20,059 nucleotides of DNA from an uncultured Clostridia bacterium (GTDB taxonomy: Bacteria; Bacillota; Clostridia; Oscillospirales; Butyricicoccaceae). The position numbers were made by a program, and so were the translations under genes. This document shows, in pieces, positions 15,729 to 20,059 of this stretch (position 1 is the stretch's first letter; every line of letters begins with the position of its first letter). The stretch is from the NCBI GenBank assembly GCA_910589115.1, contig CAJUSB010000058.1, positions 1 through 20,059 on the forward strand, in the 5' to 3' direction. The notes beneath the pieces were generated by a model that had not been told where the DNA came from, made no database searches, and was given only the letters and a program-made list of their open reading frames with translations.

Positions 15729-16463
15729 TCACACCTTATCGCAGAGACTCAATGCCTCCTCATCAACAACAGCAACAACATCCGGATGCAGCTGCAAAAT
15801 CGATGCAGGTACCTGCGGCGTGATCGGACCGAAAAAGCCCTTTGCAACAGCTTCCGCCTTATCCTTGCCCGAAATGATAATCAAAATCTTACGTGCACGC
15901 ATAATCGTCTGAATTCCCATCGAAAATGCCTGCCGCGGTACATCATCAATCGAATCAAAAAAGCGCTTGTTGGCCTCAATCGTACTCTCCGCCAAATCAA
16001 CACAATGCGTACCCTTAGCGAAACAATCCCCCGGCTCATTAAAACCGATATGACCGTTACGGCCACAGCCCAACAGCTGGAGATCAACACCGCCAAGGCT
16101 TTCAATCACCTTATCATACCGGGCACATTCAGCGTCCGGGTCCGGCGCTTCTCCGTTCGGAAGATTGATATTTTCCGGTTTGATATTCACGTGATCGAAA
16201 AAGTGCTCATGCATAAAATAATCATAGCTTTGCGGGTCTGATTTCGGCAGGCCGCGATATTCGTCCAAATTGACCGACTTTACACCGGAAAAATCAACAT
16301 CACCTTTATTATACCAGTCAACCAGCTGCTGATAAGTCCCAATAGGCGACGACCCGGTTGCAAGACCCAAAACACAATCCGGTTTCATAATGACCTGCGC
16401 TGAAATAATATTGGCCGCTTTGCGGCTAAGATCCTGATAATCCTTTGCGCGAATAATCTTCAT
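15729..16463 (-). CDS. nagB: Glucosamine-6-phosphate deaminase
   Basis: A 244-residue isomerase/deaminase that converts glucosamine-6-phosphate to fructose-6-phosphate and ammonia. Phosphate loop LGLATGSSPIGTY (32-44), catalytic Asp67 (NLDEY), ring-opening His138 in GRNGHIGFNEPG and Glu143 are all present, as in Gram-positive NagB proteins. The start at 16463 is preceded by AAAGGAG with 9-bp spacing; the longer frame upstream has no such signal and extends into the intercistronic hairpin. It is followed by nagA 4 bp later and preceded by the PTS IICB gene 120 bp upstream. Confidence 0.95.
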   Translation of the reverse strand: MKIIRAKDYQDLSRKAANIISAQVIMKPDCVLGLATGSSPIGTYQQLVDWYNKGDVDFSGVKSVNLDEYRGLPKSDPQSYDYFMHEHFFDHVNIKPENINLPNGEAPDPDAECARYDKVIESLGGVDLQLLGCGRNGHIGFNEPGDCFAKGTHCVDLAESTIEANKRFFDSIDDVPRQAFSMGIQTIMRARKILIIISGKDKAEAVAKGFFGPITPQVPASILQLHPDVVAVVDEEALSLCDKV

Positions 16464-16524
16464 AGCTAGAAACTCCTTTTTCTTCTGATTGACACATGCT
16501 TTCATTTTTTTATCCGTAAAACCC

Positions 16525-16551
16525 AGGGGCAGACAAAGTTTGCCCGCCCCT
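16525..16551 (-). promoter_or_regulatory. Intercistronic hairpin between IICB and nagB genes
   Basis: On the minus strand AGGGGCGGGCAAA pairs with TTTGTCTGCCCCT around a tiny loop, including G-U pairs. Only a short T-run follows. It may partly terminate transcription or protect the upstream PTS mRNA, giving different levels of transporter and enzymes. Confidence 0.55.
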
Positions 16552-16583
16552 AAAGATGCCTTATCCATAGGCAACCATCAGTT

Positions 16584-18062
16584 TTACATCAGCTTTTTGA
16601 ATTCATCGGCAACATGCTGTACCTGTGTACCGACAATTACCTGTACAGCCGTCTTGCTGGGACGGATCACACCCGCAACCCCCGCAGACTTGATTTTCTT
16701 CTCGTCCACCAGCGTATAGTCCTTAATTTCAAGGCGCAGACGCGTGATGCAGTTATCAACCGAGGTAACATTATCCTTGCCGCCAAGGCCTTCCAGCACG
16801 ATTTTTGCAATGGCAGTAAAATCGTTATTCGCCAGAACAACCTTTGTCTCGTCCATTTCATCATCGTCGTCTTCACGGCCGGGCGTCTTGAGGTTCAGCG
16901 TAGTAATCATTACACGGAATACAACATAGAATACAAGCGCTGCCGCAATACCCAGCGGGATGATAAGAATGGTCTTTGCCGCCGCCGGAAGCGGAGCAGA
17001 GAACAGAAGGTCTGTCGCGCCCGCTGAGAACGCGAAACCTGCGCGGAATCCCAACAGAACTGTAACAAATGTGAAAACACCGTACAGCAATGCATATACC
17101 AAATAAAGCACAGGTGCGAGGAACATAAAGCAAAATTCAAACGGTTCTGTAACGCCGCAGACAAATGCACAAAGCGCCGCAGAGGAAACCAGACCGATTG
17201 CAACCTTACGCTTTTCAGGCTTTGCACAATGCACGATAGCAAGTGCCGCACCCGGGATACCAAACATCATGCAGGGGAAGAAGCCGGACATATACATACC
17301 AAGGCTCCAGCCCATCTCTGCCGAGGTCTTGCCCGCCCAGAAATTGGTCAAGTCGCCAATACCGATTGTCGGGAACCAGAATACATTATTCAGTGCATGA
17401 TGCAGGCCAGTCGGAATCAGCAGACGATTCAGGAACGCATAGATACCTGCGCCAACTGCATCCATTCCGAGGATGGTATTGCCGATAGAAACCAGCACGC
17501 CGAACAGAAGCGGCCAGACAAACAACAGAACTGCCGATGCAACGATAGACGCAAGCGCTGTAATAATTGCAACACAGCGTTTACCGGAGAAGAACGCCAG
17601 CCAGTCCGGGAGTTTGGTATTCTTGAACTTATTATAACACATAGAGCCGATAATACCCGCAAGGATACCAATAAATGCATTCTGCACCTTGTCAAATGCC
17701 AACACCTTCGTTGCATCCTCTGCAATGCTCGGGAGCATCGTAGTTACAACACCGGTGCTGAGCAGTTTGGTCATCATCAGCCATGAAACCAAGCCTGCAA
17801 GGCCTGCCGTGCCGTCATGGTCGTCCGCCATGCCGACTGCAACGCCAACTGCAAACAACAGCGCCATCATTGCGCCATCAATCAATGAAAGCGACGCCTG
17901 TACAAGGAAAAATCCCACCGTCTGCGTAAAGCCGACTACATCGCCGCCCTGCATGGTGGACGGGCACAGCCAGTAGCCGATACCTGACAGGATACCAGCA
18001 ATCGGCAGCACCGCAACCGGCAGCATCAGGGATTTGCCAAGTTTTTGCAAGTACTTCATCAT
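16584..18062 (-). CDS. PTS N-acetylglucosamine-type EIICB permease
   Basis: A 492-residue membrane permease of the glucose/GlcNAc PTS superfamily. The IIC domain (about 1-400) begins LGKSLMLPVAVLPIAG and contains IPTGLHHALNNVFWF and GVTEPFEF, typical of NagE-like proteins. After a very acidic linker (GREDDDDEMDE) comes a IIB domain with Cys438 in NCITRLR. It has no IIA domain; a separate IIA gene lies upstream in the same operon. Substrate assignment to GlcNAc rests on the NagE-like motifs and on nagB and nagA directly downstream. The start at 18062 is chosen because GGAGAGG lies 8-9 bp before it and the mature family N-terminus begins there; a frame reaching 18176 has no support. Confidence 0.93.
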   Translation of the reverse strand: MMKYLQKLGKSLMLPVAVLPIAGILSGIGYWLCPSTMQGGDVVGFTQTVGFFLVQASLSLIDGAMMALLFAVGVAVGMADDHDGTAGLAGLVSWLMMTKLLSTGVVTTMLPSIAEDATKVLAFDKVQNAFIGILAGIIGSMCYNKFKNTKLPDWLAFFSGKRCVAIITALASIVASAVLLFVWPLLFGVLVSIGNTILGMDAVGAGIYAFLNRLLIPTGLHHALNNVFWFPTIGIGDLTNFWAGKTSAEMGWSLGMYMSGFFPCMMFGIPGAALAIVHCAKPEKRKVAIGLVSSAALCAFVCGVTEPFEFCFMFLAPVLYLVYALLYGVFTFVTVLLGFRAGFAFSAGATDLLFSAPLPAAAKTILIIPLGIAAALVFYVVFRVMITTLNLKTPGREDDDDEMDETKVVLANNDFTAIAKIVLEGLGGKDNVTSVDNCITRLRLEIKDYTLVDEKKIKSAGVAGVIRPSKTAVQVIVGTQVQHVADEFKKLM

Positions 18063-18100
18063 AATATTTACCCTCTCCTTCTGTAACTTCCTGTATCTTT

Positions 18101-18325
18101 TCAGATACCCGGTGTAAGCCGGCCCGCCAGCAATCGCCAACAGACCGCGCCCCGACTTCCGCTGCACCTGCACCAATACTGTCTCCCTACTGACACCACG
18201 AATGCAAGAACACCTTCCGCCGTTGGTTTTTGCTTGAAAGGTTCAGATTCCTGCAACCACCGGCTGTATCGATCCAATCCTTTCTCTATATTGATTAAAA
18301 CACCTGCATTCCCGTACAGGCGCAT
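18101..18325 (-). CDS. Possible small protein in the gap between HPr and IICB genes
   Basis: A 74-codon open frame fills most of the 296-bp gap. Its ATG follows AGAGG with suitable spacing. The first half (MRLYGNAGVLINIEKGL...) looks protein-like; the second half is Arg/Cys/Gly-rich and less convincing. I recognise no family. It could be a small operon protein, a remnant of a longer gene, or untranslated spacer. Confidence 0.3.
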   Translation of the reverse strand: MRLYGNAGVLINIEKGLDRYSRWLQESEPFKQKPTAEGVLAFVVSVGRQYWCRCSGSRGAVCWRLLAGRLTPGI

Positions 18326-18358
18326 CAATACCTCTTTTATCAGCCTGATCTCTGTCTC

Positions 18359-18622
18359 TTAAATCAAACCGATTTCCCGAAGGGTCGCCTCTAACTTCTG
18401 TGCGTCCTCTTCTTCGCTGGCACCGTCAAGCGTAAACTTAACCGTCATACCACCCTTTACGCCAAGTCCCATTACTGCCATCATGCGCCGGGCATCCGCT
18501 TCCTTTGCATCGGTTGCAATCTTCACCGAGCTTCCCATCGCACTAACCGCTTTACAAAGCTGTCCGGCAGGTCTTGCATGAATGCCCAGGGGGTCTGTGA
18601 TGGTAAATTCGATCTGTTTCAT
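18359..18622 (-). CDS. HPr-family phosphocarrier with Arg at position 46
   Basis: An 87-residue phosphocarrier that passes phosphate from EI to IIA domains. The active-site His15 lies in GIHARPAG as in all functional HPr proteins. Aligned without gaps to Bacillus HPr, the segment KSIMGVMSLGI reads RRMMAVMGLGV, so the regulatory Ser46 phosphorylated by HPr kinase is Arg46. The protein should therefore carry phosphate for transport but be unable to form P-Ser-HPr, the CcpA corepressor. It sits between the IIA and IICB genes of the GlcNAc operon, suggesting a dedicated carrier rather than the cell's main HPr. AAAGGAAG lies about 10 bp before the ATG. EI is not encoded nearby. Confidence 0.92.
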   Translation of the reverse strand: MKQIEFTITDPLGIHARPAGQLCKAVSAMGSSVKIATDAKEADARRMMAVMGLGVKGGMTVKFTLDGASEEEDAQKLEATLREIGLI

Positions 18623-18728
18623 AGCGAAATAGCTTCCTTTCTTTTTTGCAGTTTGGAATCCCGGTTCTGCGTATTCTGACTGCTTCTCTGATTTTTATAT
18701 AGCCTTCCTGCTGATCGCTCCAAAAGGC

Positions 18729-19223
18729 TTACTTTTTCAGGGTCAGCAGCGTGTCTTGCGCCCCAACCGTCATTCCCGTATGCGCCTGTACCGAACTATA
18801 AGCATCGGTATTGCAAATAACAACCGGAGTAATCGGATCATATCCCTCCGCACGAATGGCATCCAAGTCAAACTCTATCAGCAGGTCACCCTTTTTGACC
18901 GCATCACCATTCTTTTTGTGTACCTTATAATGCATACCAGCGAGCTTTACCGTATCCAGCCCGACATGTACCAGTACCTCTGTCCCATCCTCCGAGCAGA
19001 GACTGACCGCATGGCCGGTATCAAACATCAACTCAACTTTTCCATCAACCGGGCTGACCACCCGGCCCTCACTCGGTATGATCGCCGCACCCTTCCCGAG
19101 AATCTCTTCACTGAAAGTAGGGTCACTGACTTCACTCAGCGGAACTGCCTGCCCCGCAACCGGAACTGCTACAATAATCTCTGCCGGACCGAACCCGAGC
19201 TTCTTTTTCAATGATTCAAACAT
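18729..19223 (-). CDS. PTS glucose-family IIA protein
   Basis: A 164-residue free-standing IIA protein. Both active-site histidines are present: His71 (FDTGHAVSL) and the phosphorylated His86 (VLVHVGLDT), with PVDGKV and AEGYDPITPVV as further family motifs. It takes phosphate from HPr and gives it to the IIB domain of the permease encoded downstream; it might also serve other IIB domains. The start at 19223 (MFESLKKKLGFG) matches the family N-terminus and has AAAGGG about 10 bp upstream; the open frame runs further up to 19394 but that part shows no family resemblance. It is the first gene of the GlcNAc operon, with an unusually long leader of about 225 nt. Confidence 0.92.
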   Translation of the reverse strand: MFESLKKKLGFGPAEIIVAVPVAGQAVPLSEVSDPTFSEEILGKGAAIIPSEGRVVSPVDGKVELMFDTGHAVSLCSEDGTEVLVHVGLDTVKLAGMHYKVHKKNGDAVKKGDLLIEFDLDAIRAEGYDPITPVVICNTDAYSSVQAHTGMTVGAQDTLLTLKK

Positions 19224-19404
19224 GGATGTTTTCCCTTTCTGTGCGTCTGTCATATACAGCACGCCACAACCAATATCATTTTCAAACAGATTATATTTTA
19301 ATACCAACGCATCTGCTTGCAAGCCGTGCGTGCCATTCTCAAATAATACTACAAAAACCCAATCTCTAAATCCCCCTTCATAAATCCGGGGCACCCAGAA
19401 ACCT

Positions 19405-19431
19405 GGTTTTTCGCCTGAATATTAGCAATCC
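19405..19431 (-). promoter_or_regulatory. Weak RAT-like element in the GlcNAc operon leader
   Basis: Minus strand GGATTGCTAATATTCAGGCG followed by AAAAACC resembles a RAT in its two outer blocks (GGATTG and CAGGC-AAAACC) but is shorter in the middle. No convincing overlapping terminator is seen; only a short CCAG/CTGG hairpin follows. Treat as a hypothesis. Confidence 0.25.
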
Positions 19432-19443
19432 AACCACTTTTTG

Positions 19444-19464
19444 CTTGTATCCTTATAATACCAG
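19444..19464. promoter_or_regulatory. Candidate operator shared with the other PTS operon
   Basis: CTTGTAT-CCTTATA-ATACCAG is an imperfect inverted repeat covering the -10 box. Its left part TTGTATCCTTA also occurs, with the same sequence, in the palindrome at 3318-3335. A common repressor is plausible. Confidence 0.45.
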
Positions 19465-19483
19465 TCAAAGGTATAAATTTCAA
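19455..19483 (-). promoter_or_regulatory. Promoter of the GlcNAc PTS operon
   Basis: Minus strand TTGAAA (plus 19478-19483), 17-bp spacer, TATTAT (plus 19455-19460). A very AT-rich stretch upstream (to about 19565) could act as an UP element. Confidence 0.72.
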
Positions 19484-19685
19484 TAGGAATAATTTACAGT
19501 TATTTTGTGAATATTTTGTAAACTATCAACAATTTTTGTTTATTTTGAGCAATTCTCATTTCATTGTTGGACTTTAATTTGTTGAATTCTTTCATATTCG
19601 CCCGCCTTTCAACGCCAGCAGGTCAACCTCATGTCACCAAACAGCAAAAGAAAAATGTCGTACGCTCAAAAAAAAACGATCGCAT

Positions 19686-19850
19686 TCGCCCACCCCGCCC
19701 GCCATCGTTTGGGCGGGTGGGGCAATCCGCAAAAACGGTGATTACCGTACCCATCCCCGCCGCAGCGGAGAAAGGGAGTCCAGAGGGACAAGTCCCTCTG
19801 GCGCCGTCTGCGGAAGACCGCCCGCCGCGCAGGCGAAGAAGCAAACGGCA
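19686..19850. repeat. GC-rich hairpin repeat, copy B
   Basis: Between the GlcNAc operon promoter and the tRNA genes. Positions 19754-19808 are the exact reverse complement of 3857-3911 in copy A, including the 22-bp palindrome. The left part (CACCCCGCCCGCC, 19691-19703, with a GGGCGGGTGGGG partner) matches copy C. No gene is seen in 19560-19880. Confidence 0.85.
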
Positions 19851-19880
19851 GGCACCGCTGCCGCCTCTCAAAGAGCAGAG

Positions 19881-19926
19881 AAAAGCCCTCCACGGTATGC
19901 CGACAGCTCTACCGCAAAGGGCTTTT
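19881..19926 (-). terminator. Terminator of the tRNA transcript
   Basis: Minus strand stem AAAAGCCCT/AGGGCTTTT with an inner CGGTA/TACCG pairing, starting at the last base of the tRNA-Cys CCA end and finishing in a T-tract. Confidence 0.8.
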
Positions 19927-19999
19927 GGAGGTACCACCCAGAATCGAACTGGGGATCAGGGAGTTGCAGTCCCACGCCTTACCGCTTGGCTATGGTACC
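19926..19999 (-). tRNA. tRNA-Cys (GCA)
   Basis: On the minus strand a 74-nt cloverleaf with acceptor arms GGTACCA/TGGTACC, anticodon loop CTGCAAC within a GGGA/TCCC stem (anticodon GCA), T-arm CCCAGTTCGATTCTGGG, discriminator T and an encoded CCA. Confidence 0.95.
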
Positions 20000-20004
20000 G
20001 GAGA

Positions 20005-20059
20005 TGGAGCGGATGACGAGGCTCGAACTCGCTACCTCCACCTTGGCAAGGTGGCGCTC
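20005..20059 (-). tRNA. tRNA-Gly (GCC), 5' end outside the window
   Basis: Minus strand: anticodon stem-loop ACCTTGCCAAGGT (anticodon GCC), T-arm GCGAGTTCGAGCCTCGT, 3' acceptor strand CATCCGC with discriminator T and encoded CCA. The D-arm and 5' acceptor strand lie beyond the window edge. It is 5 bp upstream of tRNA-Cys on the same strand, so they form a tRNA cluster. Confidence 0.92.

Noticed and set aside
19564..20016. 150-codon open frame near the right end
   Set aside because: It runs through hairpin repeat copy B, the terminator and the tRNA-Cys gene, so it cannot be a real protein gene.
19881..20059. Possible integration (att) site at the tRNA genes
   Set aside because: No integrase gene and no duplicated tRNA 3' end were found in the window; the adjacent repeat is a terminator and a hairpin mosaic.

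Overview
The window looks like a chromosomal segment of a low-to-mid G+C Gram-positive anaerobe, most likely a gut clostridium of the Oscillospiraceae/Ruminococcaceae type. The grounds are Gram-positive PTS architecture (HPr, EIICBA, a BglG/LicT antiterminator), strong AGGAGG-type ribosome binding sites, an S-layer-homology (SLH) protein, and GC-rich palindromic intergenic repeats. The genus is inference; no rRNA or other phylogenetic marker is present.

Left part (1-3500, minus strand): a two-gene sugar PTS operon. A BglG/LicT-type antiterminator gene is followed 15 bp later by a glucose-family EIICBA permease gene. The leader carries a strong promoter, an 18-bp palindrome over the -10 box, and a RAT/terminator switch, so the antiterminator probably controls its own operon. 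Next come a small XRE regulator gene (3488-3712), a GC-rich repeat block, and a MacB/Bce-like ABC exporter operon (ATPase then permease, 4-bp overlap). That operon's promoter region has five GAAAGATT-like octamers on helical phasing.

Middle part (7.8-14.4 kb): a plus-strand pair, rmlA (glucose-1-phosphate thymidylyltransferase) and a YjbQ/UPF0047 gene, ends in a terminator shared with a convergent minus-strand gene for a secreted SLH-transglutaminase protein. Then on the plus strand come a small Cys/His-rich probable zinc protein, an AraC-family regulator, a Gfo/Idh/MocA oxidoreductase (inositol dehydrogenase-like) and a uridine-kinase-like P-loop protein.

Right part (14.4-19.5 kb, minus strand): a GlcNAc uptake and catabolism operon in the order IIA, HPr-like protein, IICB, nagB, nagA. 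The sugar is imported and phosphorylated to GlcNAc-6-P, deacetylated by NagA and deaminated/isomerised by NagB to fructose-6-P. EI is not encoded here and must come from elsewhere. The HPr-like protein keeps His15 but has Arg at the regulatory Ser46 position. The promoter shares an operator-like 11-mer with the first PTS operon, suggesting common control. The window ends in tRNA-Cys(GCA) and a partial tRNA-Gly(GCC).

Four intergenic blocks are mosaics of perfect hairpins. Two of them share a 55-bp identical stretch in inverted orientation about 16 kb apart. These repeats, the Arg46 HPr and the coupled PTS control are the points most worth following up.
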